In this document: piece by piece, positions 39,057-48,665 of the stretch
Layout: every line of letters begins with the position of its first letter
How positions within the stretch are numbered: position 1 is the stretch's first letter
NCBI RefSeq assembly: GCF_000153825.1
Contig: NZ_DS022299.1
Location: forward strand, 2,134,869 to 2,198,868
Direction: 5' to 3'
Source: Synechococcus sp. RS9916
Lineage (GTDB): Bacteria > Cyanobacteriota > Cyanobacteriia > PCC-6307 > Cyanobiaceae
Length of the DNA stretch: 64,000 nt
Made by a program: the position numbers and the translations under genes
Notes under the pieces: generated by a model
What the model was told of the DNA's origin: nothing
What the model saw: the letters and a program-made list of their open reading frames with translations, nothing else
Databases searched by the model: none

Positions 39057-40295
39057 TTGAATCGCCAGTTGTGCAGTGAAGTCGTGCGTGGGAGTGATCA
39101 CGACGCATGGCCAGATCTCGGTGCATCGCCTCCTGAGCTGAGCCGCTCGTTGTTGGTCTGGTGGGAACGGCACGGTCGCCGGGATCTTGCGCAGAAACCC
39201 TGGATGTTCACCGCGGATCAACGCTGGCCACAGCCTGACGAGCTGTTGTCTCCCTTCGGCATCTGGATTGCCGAGGTGATGTTGCAGCAAACCCAGCTGC
39301 AGGTGGTGTTGCCGTACTGGCAGGGATGGATGCAATCCTTTCCGACGCTCCAGGCTCTCGCGGCGGCGGATGAGCAGGCCGTGTTGTTGCGCTGGCAAGG
39401 CCTGGGTTATTACTCCCGAGCCCGTCGCTTGCACGCAACAGCGCGCTTGCTGCTCGCGCCACTCGACGGTGACCCGACGGACCCCGCCCGCTGGCCCCAG
39501 GATCTCGACGCCTGGTTGGCCTTGCCGGGGATTGGCCGCAGCACGGCAGGCGGCATTCTCTCCTCAGCCTTCAATAGCCCGCTGGCGATTCTGGATGGGA
39601 ATGTGCGCCGGGTGCTGGCGCGCTTGATGGCCCATCCGCGTCCGCCGATGCGCGACCAGGCGCTGTTCTGGCGTTGGAGTGAGGCGCTGATTGCAGTTGT
39701 TCCGCAGCGCAGCCGTGATCTCAATCAAGCCCTGATGGATCTCGGGGCCACCCTCTGCACCCCGCGTAATCCATCGTGCGGGCGATGCCCCTGGCAACAC
39801 GCGTGTGCTGCTTACGCTGCTGGCTCCCCAGCTGACTACCCCGTGAAAGAGGCCCCTCGCGAGCTCCCCTTCCAGGTGATTGGTGTGGGCGTGGTGCTCA
39901 ATGAAGCTAGAGAGGTGTTGATTGACCAGCGCCTCAACGAAGGCTTGCTGGGCGGGATGTGGGAATTTCCCGGTGGCAAACAGGAGCCCGGTGAGGCGAT
40001 TGAAGCCACCATCGCCCGTGAACTGATGGAGGAACTGGCGATCGAGGTGTCGGTGGATCAAGAGCTGATCTGCGTCGATCACGCCTATAGCCACAAGAAA
40101 CTGCGTTTTGTGGTGCATCTCTGCCGCTGGCGGTCCGGTGAACCCCAGCCGTTGGCCAGCCAGCAGGTGCGCTGGGTGCGTCCCCAGGACCTCGGTGCCT
40201 ATCCCTTCCCTGCCGCCAATGCCCGGATCATTGCGGCCTTGCTGGAGCACCTGGGCTTGCCCGCGATTCAGGCTCCTGCCGTTGATCAGCCTTGA
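39057..40295 (+). CDS. mutY: A/G-specific adenine glycosylase MutY with NUDIX domain
   Basis: MutY removes adenine misincorporated opposite 8-oxoguanine. The 412-residue protein has the helix-hairpin-helix glycosylase domain with catalytic Glu73 in IAEVMLQQTQ and Asp180 in LDGNVRRVLAR, a [4Fe-4S] cluster at Cys234-x6-Cys241-x2-Cys244-x5-Cys250, and a NUDIX-like C-terminal domain with GGKQEPGEAIEATIARELME. The NUDIX part recognises oxoG. The start codon is taken as TTG at 39057; a GTG at 39084 is an alternative. PfkB-type kinase follows after 77 bases. Confidence 0.96.
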   Translation: MNRQLCSEVVRGSDHDAWPDLGASPPELSRSLLVWWERHGRRDLAQKPWMFTADQRWPQPDELLSPFGIWIAEVMLQQTQLQVVLPYWQGWMQSFPTLQALAAADEQAVLLRWQGLGYYSRARRLHATARLLLAPLDGDPTDPARWPQDLDAWLALPGIGRSTAGGILSSAFNSPLAILDGNVRRVLARLMAHPRPPMRDQALFWRWSEALIAVVPQRSRDLNQALMDLGATLCTPRNPSCGRCPWQHACAAYAAGSPADYPVKEAPRELPFQVIGVGVVLNEAREVLIDQRLNEGLLGGMWEFPGGKQEPGEAIEATIARELMEELAIEVSVDQELICVDHAYSHKKLRFVVHLCRWRSGEPQPLASQQVRWVRPQDLGAYPFPAANARIIAALLEHLGLPAIQAPAVDQP

Positions 40296-40372
40296 GCCGG
40301 ATGCGTTGAGTGGTTTGCGCAGTTGGCAGAGACGACGCCTCTGGCCACGCTGCAGGAAGTTGACTCCGGCCG

Positions 40373-41434
40373 ATGGCCAAGCGTGCGGTCTGCGCCCCTC
40401 GGGTGCTTTGTCTGGGTGAGGCGTTGGTGGATCGTCTGGGCCCCCTCGGTGGTGATCCAGCGACGGCGACTCCGGCGGAGTGCGATGACCGTCTCGGTGG
40501 TGCTCCCGCCAATGTCGCTTGCGCCCTCGCCCGGCTGGGTACTCCTGTGGCGTTTCTGGGTCGCTTGGGCGATGACGCCATCGGCTCCAGTTTTCAGGAG
40601 CTGCTGCGCAATCGTGGGGTCGATCTGCGCGGCCTGCAAACCGACATGCAACGCCCCAGCCGGGTGGTGTTGGTGCGCCGGGATGCCAATGGGGAACGGG
40701 TGTTTCAGGGGTTCGCCGGCGAGCGAGGACAGGATTTCGCGGATCAGGGGCTCGATCACCGGCAGCTGGCTTTGGCCTGGCCTGCCTTGGCGCCATCGGC
40801 CCGCTGGCTGTTGGTGGGCACCATTCCCTTGGCGACACCTGCATCCACCGACGCTCTGCTCTGGGCGATCGAGCAGGTGGATCACTCCGGTCTGCGGCTG
40901 GCGTTGGATGTGAATTGGCGCCCCACGTTCTGGGATCCCCAGGCCGATCCGGCCGCGGGCCCCGCTCCGGAACAGTTGGCCACCATGGCTCCGCTGTTGG
41001 ATCGTGCGTCGTTGATCAAGCTGGCCAAAGAGGAGGCGATCTGGCTGTTCAACAGCGCCAATCCGGAAGCGATCAGCGCTTGCCTGCCCACCCATCCGGA
41101 TGTGGTGGTCACCGATGGCGGCAATCCCGTGCAGTGGTGCATTGCTGGCCACGCGGGAACGATGGATGTGTTGCCTCCGCCTCGGGTGGTGGATACCACC
41201 GGAGCGGGGGATGCTTTCACGGCGGGGTTGCTGCATCAGTTGTTGGCCCTCACTCCCGCTGGAGGGTCCCCATTGGAGCTCTCGGCAGCGGTGGTGCAGC
41301 AGGTGATTCGCTATGCCGCCGCGTGTGGTGCCCTGGTCTGCGCCGGAGCTGGTGGGATTGATCCGCAGCCGTCCGCCTGTGATGTGGAGCATTTCCTCCA
41401 GCACAGTGCGCCGATGGCCACGGGTCTGCGCTGA
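40373..41434 (+). CDS. PfkB-family carbohydrate kinase (fructokinase-like)
   Basis: A 353-residue kinase of the PfkB family. The N-terminal VLCLGEALVDRLGPLGG and DDRLGGAPANVACALARLG segments, then AFLGRLGDDAIGSSF, are typical of sugar kinases. The C-terminal DTTGAGDAFTAGLL supplies the catalytic Asp and the phosphate-binding anion hole. The family phosphorylates fructose, ribose or related sugars at the terminal hydroxyl; specificity cannot be read from the sequence. It is convergent with tsaE three bases away. Confidence 0.87.
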   Translation: MAKRAVCAPRVLCLGEALVDRLGPLGGDPATATPAECDDRLGGAPANVACALARLGTPVAFLGRLGDDAIGSSFQELLRNRGVDLRGLQTDMQRPSRVVLVRRDANGERVFQGFAGERGQDFADQGLDHRQLALAWPALAPSARWLLVGTIPLATPASTDALLWAIEQVDHSGLRLALDVNWRPTFWDPQADPAAGPAPEQLATMAPLLDRASLIKLAKEEAIWLFNSANPEAISACLPTHPDVVVTDGGNPVQWCIAGHAGTMDVLPPPRVVDTTGAGDAFTAGLLHQLLALTPAGGSPLELSAAVVQQVIRYAAACGALVCAGAGGIDPQPSACDVEHFLQHSAPMATGLR

Positions 41435-41437
41435 GCT

Positions 41438-41941
41438 TCAGCGCGACGGTGTCTGCAGCACGGCGTGCCGTCCGCCGTCGTCTCGGTGATGGAGCTGCAC
41501 CCGCCAGGTGTCTGAGCAGGCGTTGAGACAGGCCACGCTAAGGCGCTCGGGCCACTCCACCACCAGCAGTGCACCCATCCCGCGAGCTTCTTCCTCTTCC
41601 TGGAAGAAGAGGTCGTCGGCGGCTTCGGGGCGCTCAAGCCGGTAGAGGTCAAGGTGCACGAGGGGGGGCTGGCCCTGGGGGTAGTGCTGGGCGAGCGCAA
41701 AGGTGGGGCTGGTGATCGGTTCCTCGATGCCCAGGGCCACAGCCAGACCTTGCACCAGGGAGGTTTTCCCGGCTCCCAGTTGCCCTTGCAGCAGCACAAC
41801 AGCACCGGTTGGCAGACGATTGGCAAGGGCGTGCCCAAGATGGTGGGTGGCCTGCAGGTCCTCCAGGATCCAGGTGCTCTCTGTAGATTGGGCGTCTGGC
41901 GAGCCCGAAGCCTCGGCGACTCTGCAGAGATTTCCGTCCAC
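41438..41941 (-). CDS. tsaE: tRNA threonylcarbamoyladenosine biosynthesis ATPase TsaE
   Basis: TsaE drives the TsaB/TsaD complex that makes t6A37 in ANN-decoding tRNAs. The 167-residue protein has Walker [11 protein letters not shown] (around residues 53-62), [12 protein letters not shown], the acid segment [11 protein letters not shown] and the Glu-Trp switch [10 protein letters not shown]. The GTG start at 41941 gives a slightly long N terminus (first 20 residues not family-like) and lies only 26 bases from the divergent ahcY start. A start further downstream in the coding sequence is possible. Confidence 0.92.
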   Translation of the reverse strand: MDGNLCRVAEASGSPDAQSTESTWILEDLQATHHLGHALANRLPTGAVVLLQGQLGAGKTSLVQGLAVALGIEEPITSPTFALAQHYPQGQPPLVHLDLYRLERPEAADDLFFQEEEEARGMGALLVVEWPERLSVACLNACSDTWRVQLHHRDDGGRHAVLQTPSR

Positions 41942-41967
41942 GTTCTCCCCAGGGAGCTTTCTTCATC

Positions 41968-43398
<1,431 letters not shown>

Positions 43399-43444
43399 TC
43401 ACGGTGCCGTGAGGCGACGCTGCTCCGCCTCGCTTGCGTTTGTG

Positions 43445-43474
43445 GCCAGGTTGCTTCGGCAGCCTGGCTTTTTT
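43445..43474 (+). terminator. Rho-independent terminator after ahcY
   Basis: GCCAGGTTGC and GCAGCCTGGC pair (one G-T wobble) around a stable TTCG tetraloop, followed by six T residues. It ends 21 bases before the next start codon, so the membrane protein at 43496 needs its own promoter or read-through. Confidence 0.93.
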
Positions 43475-43495
43475 GATGTGTCAGGGTTTGTGGCC

Positions 43496-45046
43496 ATGGA
43501 ACAACCCAGGGTCTGGTCTCAATGCAGCGACTGGGTCAAGGATCCAGACCTGCGCCGTCAGTGGTGGGCGGCGATGGTGGCTGGCCTTGCTGCCCTGTTC
43601 CCTCTGCTGATGTCGGTTGATCTGTACATCGATGACATCGCGCGTGCCATGGACGGCAGCCTGGGCTGGGTGCGGGTCGGTCGTCCCTTGGCCGATGCCT
43701 TGGTGGGGTGGCTGAACTTCGGACATCCGGTCACGGCGGTGGCTCCGCTGAACACCGTGGTGGCGATCGTGCTGCTCTCGGCTGTGGGGGTCGCCTGCGC
43801 CAGGGCTTATGGGATTCGCTCGCCGTTTTGGACAGCAATGGCGAGCTTGCCACTCATGGCTCAGCCCTACGCGCTTCAAGCCCTGTCCTACGGCTTCGAT
43901 GCGGTGTTCATGGCCGCGGCTTTGGCCGCGGCTGTGGTTGCCGCTCTGCTCGTGAATGCCCAAGGCCGTTGGCGGCATGTGGCGGTGGCGTTGGTGCTGC
44001 AGCTGGTGGCCTTCAACCTCTACCAACCGGCGGCCAATGGCTTTCTGGTGATGACGGGTTGTCTGATCATTGCTGCATCGCTTGGCCTGCTGCATCCCAC
44101 CTGGCAGCGGCAGTCGCTGCGCGCACGTCTGCTTGTCAGTGCCGCGGTGTATGGCGGCGGCTATGGTCTTTATCGCTTGCTGTTCGCCCTGTTCTTTGAA
44201 CATCGTTTGAACCGCTATGCCAGCAGCGCTGCGGCGTTCAAACCACTGGATTGGCAGCTGCCATGGGCCTTACTCGGATCAGCGTTGGAGCCGATTCAGC
44301 AAGTGCTGCGCGACTTTGGTGCCTGGCCGGTGGTGTTGCCGCTGATCCTGCTGCTGCTCATCTACGCAGGGCTGCTGCGCGCCGTGTGCGGTTGGCGGAC
44401 GATGGCTCGGGTGCTGGCGTTCAGCGTTGTGGTGTTGCTGCTGGCTCCCGGCGGCATGGTGTTGTTGCGGGAGTCGTTTGTGCGTCATCCCCGGGTGCTG
44501 TTGTATTTCGGCCCTCTGCTCACCAGCCTGATTCTTCAGATCCTGGTGCTGACGCGCTTGCAAGGTCGCCGGATCTGGCGCCTCGGTGTGCTGCCTTTGG
44601 TCTGGCTGATGGTGGTGGTCTCCTATGCCTATGGCCACGCTTTTGCGGCCCAAGTCAGCTTCGAACAGGGTCGTTTGTCGCGCATCGTGGCCGCGGCATC
44701 GACGTTGGCTGCGCGTGAGGATCAACCGCCGGCGCAATTCCTGATGGTGGAGGGCATCATGCCCCGTTCTCCCGTGCTCACAAACACGGTGCGCAAGTTC
44801 CCCGTGATTGATCGGTTGATTCCGCCTCTTTTGAATGGCAATCAAACCTTCAGCTTCAGTCAGTTGCGTCTTTACGGTCTCGCCCTGGAGAAGCGCCGGC
44901 CTGAGGATCTCAACGAGGGGTGGCCGAAGGGGTGTGATCCATCGCCGGATGCGATCTGCACCAGTGAGTTTTCTCTGCAGCGGGCCGGTGCTGACACCTT
45001 GGTGTTGCAGTTGGCCCCAGGGTCTGAGGTGCGCCCAGAGACCTGA
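43496..45046 (+). CDS. Polytopic membrane protein, glucosyltransferase (GtrII)-like
   Basis: The 516-residue protein has about ten hydrophobic helices across its first 400 residues and a soluble C-terminal domain of about 100 residues. The N-terminal part, with IDDIARAMDGSLGWVRVGRPL followed by helices, resembles GtrII-type glucosyltransferases that use polyprenyl-linked sugars to modify surface polysaccharide; the Asp-Asp pair near residue 45 is suggestive. The identification is by pattern only. The ATG at 43496 lies close behind the ahcY terminator. DedA family gene follows after 47 bases. Confidence 0.65.
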   Translation: MEQPRVWSQCSDWVKDPDLRRQWWAAMVAGLAALFPLLMSVDLYIDDIARAMDGSLGWVRVGRPLADALVGWLNFGHPVTAVAPLNTVVAIVLLSAVGVACARAYGIRSPFWTAMASLPLMAQPYALQALSYGFDAVFMAAALAAAVVAALLVNAQGRWRHVAVALVLQLVAFNLYQPAANGFLVMTGCLIIAASLGLLHPTWQRQSLRARLLVSAAVYGGGYGLYRLLFALFFEHRLNRYASSAAAFKPLDWQLPWALLGSALEPIQQVLRDFGAWPVVLPLILLLLIYAGLLRAVCGWRTMARVLAFSVVVLLLAPGGMVLLRESFVRHPRVLLYFGPLLTSLILQILVLTRLQGRRIWRLGVLPLVWLMVVVSYAYGHAFAAQVSFEQGRLSRIVAAASTLAAREDQPPAQFLMVEGIMPRSPVLTNTVRKFPVIDRLIPPLLNGNQTFSFSQLRLYGLALEKRRPEDLNEGWPKGCDPSPDAICTSEFSLQRAGADTLVLQLAPGSEVRPET

Positions 45047-45093
45047 ACAGCTCGAGCAGTTGTGAAACACTAATTTCGTCTTTACAGGTCTCC

Positions 45094-45753
45094 ATGGGAC
45101 TGGCGGAACTGATCACCGAGCTGCCTGAGCTGATCAAACAGGCGGTTGCGGTGAATCCCCTGGCGGGCTATGCCGCGATCTTCACGGCCATGTTTCTGGA
45201 GAACCTGTTCCCGCCGATTCCCTCCGAGCTGATCATGCCGCTGGGGGGCTTTCTGGTGCAGCAAGGCGAGCTGCAGTTCATTCCCGTGGTGTTGGCCGGA
45301 TTGCTGGGCACGGTGATCGGTGCCCTCCCCTGGTACGGCATCGGGCGGGTGATCAACGAAGAGCGCATTGAGCAATGGCTGGAACGCCATGGCCGTTGGA
45401 TTGGCATCAGTCCGGCTGAGCTGGCCCGCAGCCGCCGGTGGTTCAACCGCTTCGGCACCGCCTTGGTCTTCTGGGGTCGCTTGGTGCCTGGCATCCGCAC
45501 CCTGATCTCCGTGCCGGCCGGCATCGAGATGATGCCCTTCGCGCCCTTTCTGATCTGGACCACGGCCGGCAGTCTGATCTGGACCCTGCTGCTCACCCTG
45601 GCCGGATTCCTGATGGGGGAGAGCTACAGCTCCGTGGAGCTTTGGATTGAGCCGGTCTCGAAGGTGATCAAGGTGGGCCTGGTGGTCGCTCTGATTGCTG
45701 GGGTGATCTGGCTGGGTCTGCGCATCTGGCGCCGGCGCCAGTCGGCCGACTAA
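45094..45753 (+). CDS. DedA family membrane protein
   Basis: The 219-residue protein has the DedA signature FLENLFPPIPSELIMPLGGFL, followed by GTVIGALPWYGIGR, and FGTALVFWGRLVPGIRTLISVPAG with the conserved Arg and Gly-x-Arg motif, plus several helices. DedA proteins are thought to flip or recycle polyprenyl phosphate or phospholipids and to affect envelope homeostasis. Its position behind a GtrII-like gene, which would consume polyprenyl-linked sugar, is compatible with that but not proof. It is convergent with ssb. Confidence 0.9.
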   Translation: MGLAELITELPELIKQAVAVNPLAGYAAIFTAMFLENLFPPIPSELIMPLGGFLVQQGELQFIPVVLAGLLGTVIGALPWYGIGRVINEERIEQWLERHGRWIGISPAELARSRRWFNRFGTALVFWGRLVPGIRTLISVPAGIEMMPFAPFLIWTTAGSLIWTLLLTLAGFLMGESYSSVELWIEPVSKVIKVGLVVALIAGVIWLGLRIWRRRQSAD

Positions 45754-45762
45754 GCGTTGACC

Positions 45763-45784
45763 AAGGGGCTTGAGCAAGCCCCTT
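45763..45784 (+). terminator. Symmetrical hairpin between convergent dedA and ssb
   Basis: AAGGGGCTTG and CAAGCCCCTT form a perfect 10-bp inverted repeat with a two-base centre, so the working stem has a slightly larger loop. It lies midway between the two stop codons (45753 and 45797). The short T and A ends on each side suggest a weak bidirectional terminator. Confidence 0.75.
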
Positions 45785-45796
45785 AGCCAAGGTCGT

Positions 45797-46195
45797 TCAG
45801 AACGGCACTTCTTCGTCGCTGGGAGCGCCGCCCCCGAAGCTGCCGCCGCCCCCGCCGCCATAGCCACCGCCTTCGTTGTCACGCTTGGAGCCCAGCAGCT
45901 CCAGGCGGTCGACACGCACCACAGGCTTGCTGCGCTCTTCACCGCTGTTGCGATCGGTCCAGCGGTCGAGTTTGTAGCTGCCAATGATCCCGAGCAGTGA
46001 GCCCTTTTTGACGTAGTCGGCGGCCACCTGAGCCTGTTTGCCCCAGATCTCCAGATTGAACCAGTCGGGTTCGTCGTCGCGGCTGCGGCGGTTCACGGCG
46101 ATGGTCAGGTTGGCCACCATGCTTCCGGATTCGAAGTAGCGCACTTCGGGGTCGCGGCCGGCGCGGCCCACCAGGGTGACGGAATTGACGCCCAT
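45797..46195 (-). CDS. ssb: Single-stranded DNA-binding protein
   Basis: SSB coats single-stranded DNA in replication and repair. The 132-residue protein has the OB fold (MGVNSVTLVGRAGRDPEVRY, FNLEIWGKQAQVAADYVKKG, KSLLGIIGSYKLDRW-type strands), a Gly-rich linker and the acidic tail ending DEEVPF that recruits partner proteins. The ATG at 46195 is family-like; the open frame beyond it is not. It is divergent from mreB across 119 bases. Confidence 0.95.
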   Translation of the reverse strand: MGVNSVTLVGRAGRDPEVRYFESGSMVANLTIAVNRRSRDDEPDWFNLEIWGKQAQVAADYVKKGSLLGIIGSYKLDRWTDRNSGEERSKPVVRVDRLELLGSKRDNEGGGYGGGGGGSFGGGAPSDEEVPF

Positions 46196-46314
46196 GGATT
46201 CCTCCTCTTCGTTGGTCAATGATGCGCCACGGGTTTCGTGGCTGCTTTCAAGGAGTTCCACCCTCTGGTCCGGATGTCTCAGAACGGGCCGAGTTCGGTC
46301 GCGAAAACGCAACT

Positions 46315-47394
46315 ATGATTCGTCGACCTGAGCCTTTCTCCGTGCTTTTCCGTCGCTTCCAGCTGTCCCGCGACATCGGTATCGACCTGGGCACGGCGAA
46401 TACCCTGATCTATGTCTCCGGCCGCGGCATCGTGCTGCAGGAGCCCTCGGTGGTGGCCCTCGATCTGGATCGGGGTGTGCCTCTGGCGGTAGGCGATGAA
46501 GCGAAATTGATGCTTGGTCGCACCCCCGGCAACATCAAGGCAGTGCGTCCCCTGCGCGATGGCGTGATTGCTGATTTCGACGCCGCTGAGCAGATGCTCA
46601 AAACCTTCATTCAGAAGGGCAATGAAGGGCGTGGCATCGTGGCGCCCCGCCTGGTGGTGGGCATCCCCAGTGGTGTCACCGGTGTGGAGCGGCGGGCCGT
46701 CCGCGAAGCAGGTCTGGCTGGTGCCCGCGAAGTGCACCTGATCGATGAGCCGGTGGCCGCCGCCATCGGTGCAGGCCTGCCGGTGACGGAGCCTGTGGGC
46801 ACCATGATCGTCGATATCGGTGGCGGTACCACGGAAGTGGCGGTGCTCAGCCTCGGGGGCACGGTGTTGAGTGAGTCGGTGCGGGTGGCCGGCGATGAGA
46901 TCAGCGACTCCATCGGGGTCTATCTCAAAAAGGTGCACAACCTGGTGGTGGGCGAGCGCACTGCGGAAGACATCAAGATCCGGATCGGGTCGGCCTTTCC
47001 GGACAACGAGTTCGATCAAACGGTGATGGACGTGCGCGGCTTGCACCTGTTGTCGGGCCTCCCCCGCACGATTCAGCTGCAGGCTGGTGATCTGCGGGAA
47101 GCCATCGCTGAGCCCCTCAACGTGATCGTTGAGGCGGTCAAGCGCACCCTGGAACGCACGCCCCCCGAACTGGCTGCCGACATCGTGGATCGCGGCATCA
47201 TGCTGGCCGGCGGTGGCGCGTTGGTGCGCGGGATCAGCGACCTGATCAGCCACGAAACCGGAATCTTCACCCACATCGCTGAGGATCCTCTGCTCTGCGT
47301 GGTGAACGGTTGTGGTCAGGTCCTGGAGGACTACAAGCGTATGCAGCGGGTGCTTGACACCCCTGAATACGTCCGCAACACCGTGACGGCCTGA
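46315..47394 (+). CDS. mreB: Rod-shape-determining protein MreB
   Basis: MreB is the bacterial actin that directs cell-wall elongation. The 359-residue protein has IGIDLGTANTLIYV (phosphate 1), the phosphate 2 segment MIVDIGGGTTEVAVLSLGG, the adenosine-binding LAGGGALVRGISDLI and typical MreB sequence throughout (GIPSGVTGVERRAV). The first about 18 residues before LSRDIGIDLGTAN are an extension with a Phe/Arg-rich patch suited to membrane binding. The ATG at 46315 is chosen because the extension further upstream looks non-coding. First gene of mreBCD. Confidence 0.97.
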   Translation: MIRRPEPFSVLFRRFQLSRDIGIDLGTANTLIYVSGRGIVLQEPSVVALDLDRGVPLAVGDEAKLMLGRTPGNIKAVRPLRDGVIADFDAAEQMLKTFIQKGNEGRGIVAPRLVVGIPSGVTGVERRAVREAGLAGAREVHLIDEPVAAAIGAGLPVTEPVGTMIVDIGGGTTEVAVLSLGGTVLSESVRVAGDEISDSIGVYLKKVHNLVVGERTAEDIKIRIGSAFPDNEFDQTVMDVRGLHLLSGLPRTIQLQAGDLREAIAEPLNVIVEAVKRTLERTPPELAADIVDRGIMLAGGGALVRGISDLISHETGIFTHIAEDPLLCVVNGCGQVLEDYKRMQRVLDTPEYVRNTVTA

Positions 47395-47398
47395 TCCC

Positions 47399-48142
47399 AT
47401 GGGCGCCTCCCAGTGGCCAGCAGGTTCCCGTTGGCGGGGGGGGCGCCGCCTTTGGCCGTGGTTGGGTTTGCTTGCCGTCTTGGCCCTGGTGCGCTGGAGC
47501 AAGGGCGCAGGCTTTCTTGATGCGTATGCCTTGCTGAGCCGTCCGTTCTGGCCCGGTTCGGCGCAGAAGGAGTGGCTGCAGTCCGCTGGTTCCTTGGAAC
47601 AGAAGGCCCAGCTTGAGCTGCTACAGCAAGACAACGCCCGTTTGCGCAAGCTGCTGGAGCTCAATCGTCAGACCGCCCAGGGACAGGTGGCTGCGGCGGT
47701 GATCTCCCGCAACGCTGCGGCCTGGTGGGAACAGCTGGAGCTGGGCAAGGGATCGTTGGATGGCATTGCCAAAGGCGATGGCGTGATTGGTCCGGGAGGG
47801 TTGATCGGCCGGATTCAGAGCGCAACTCCCACCACAGCCCGGGTTCGCCTGCTCACGGCTCCGGGCAGTCAGATCGGGGTCTGGGTTCCGCGCACCCGAC
47901 AGCACGCCCTGCTGGTGGGGGTTGGAACGGCACGGCCCCTGCTGCGATTTATCGATAAAGACGTGAAAGTGCACGCCGGTGATCTGGTCAGCACCTCCCC
48001 TGCCAGCACCCTGTTGCCGCCGAATTTGCCGGTGGCCGTGATTCAGTCGATCAACAGCCGTGCGGTGCCTGCTCCGGAAGGAATCGTGCAATTGATTGCA
48101 TCGCCTGAGGCGGTCGATTGGGTGCAGGTGCAGACCCGCTGA
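47399..48142 (+). CDS. mreC: Rod-shape-determining protein MreC
   Basis: MreC is a periplasmic scaffold of the elongation machinery. The 247-residue protein has an N-terminal helix (residues about 18-32, LWPWLGLLAVLALVR), a coiled coil at about 65-92 (EQKAQLELLQQDNARLRKLL), and beta domains with GDGVIGPGGLIGRIQSATPTTARVRLLT and IDKDVKVHAGDLVSTS. It starts four bases after mreB and its stop shares a base with the mreD ATG (TGATG), so the three genes form one operon. Confidence 0.95.
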   Translation: MGASQWPAGSRWRGGRRLWPWLGLLAVLALVRWSKGAGFLDAYALLSRPFWPGSAQKEWLQSAGSLEQKAQLELLQQDNARLRKLLELNRQTAQGQVAAAVISRNAAAWWEQLELGKGSLDGIAKGDGVIGPGGLIGRIQSATPTTARVRLLTAPGSQIGVWVPRTRQHALLVGVGTARPLLRFIDKDVKVHAGDLVSTSPASTLLPPNLPVAVIQSINSRAVPAPEGIVQLIASPEAVDWVQVQTR

Positions 48143-48648
48143 TGGCTCGTTTGCATGCCCAGCCCGTCTGTCTGGTGTCCGCGTTGGCCGTGCCATTTCT
48201 CACGCTGGCGCAGCCCACATGGCTGACCCTCTCTGGCGTGGCGCCCAGCTGGGTGGTGTTGTGGCTGCTCCCCTGGTCGCTGGTGGATGGACCGGTGTCG
48301 GGAGTGATCGCGGCCGCGGCCATGGGGTTGGTGCTCGATGGCTTCGGCAGTGACGGTCTGACGCAGTTGCCGGCTCTGGTGCTGCTCGGTTGGTGGTGGG
48401 GCCGTTTGGGGCGCCGTGGCCGGCCGATCCAACGCAGTCTCAACCTGGGTTTGCTGGCCTGGATCGGCGCCATGGTGGTGGGCCTGAGCTTCTGGCTGCA
48501 GTTGCGTCTGGTGCAGGGGCTTGATGCTCCTTTGCTGCAGCACTGGGCCTGGCACCTCTGTCTGGCTCAAGCGCTGATCACCGGGCTGTTGGCACCCCTG
48601 TTGGTGTCGTTGCAGATGTTGGTGTGGCGCCGTCGTGCGCCGGGATGA
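48142..48648 (+). CDS. mreD: Rod-shape-determining protein MreD-like
   Basis: A 168-residue hydrophobic protein with five or six predicted helices (for example WLTLSGVAPSWVVLWLLPW and GVIAAAAMGLVLDGFGSDG). Sequence is poorly conserved in MreD, but the GLxxDxxxG-type motif after helix 3 and the place after mreC make the call firm. The ATG at 48142 overlaps the mreC stop by one base. Its stop overlaps an ATG of the next frame (ATGA at 48645-48648). Confidence 0.85.
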   Translation: MARLHAQPVCLVSALAVPFLTLAQPTWLTLSGVAPSWVVLWLLPWSLVDGPVSGVIAAAAMGLVLDGFGSDGLTQLPALVLLGWWWGRLGRRGRPIQRSLNLGLLAWIGAMVVGLSFWLQLRLVQGLDAPLLQHWAWHLCLAQALITGLLAPLLVSLQMLVWRRRAPG

Positions 48649-48665
48649 CCAGTGACGATGAAGGC

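Noticed and set aside
46279-47664. A 461-codon open frame antisense to mreB and the start of mreC
   Set aside because: His/Asp/Gln-rich composition typical of a reverse-strand shadow, and mreB is certain.
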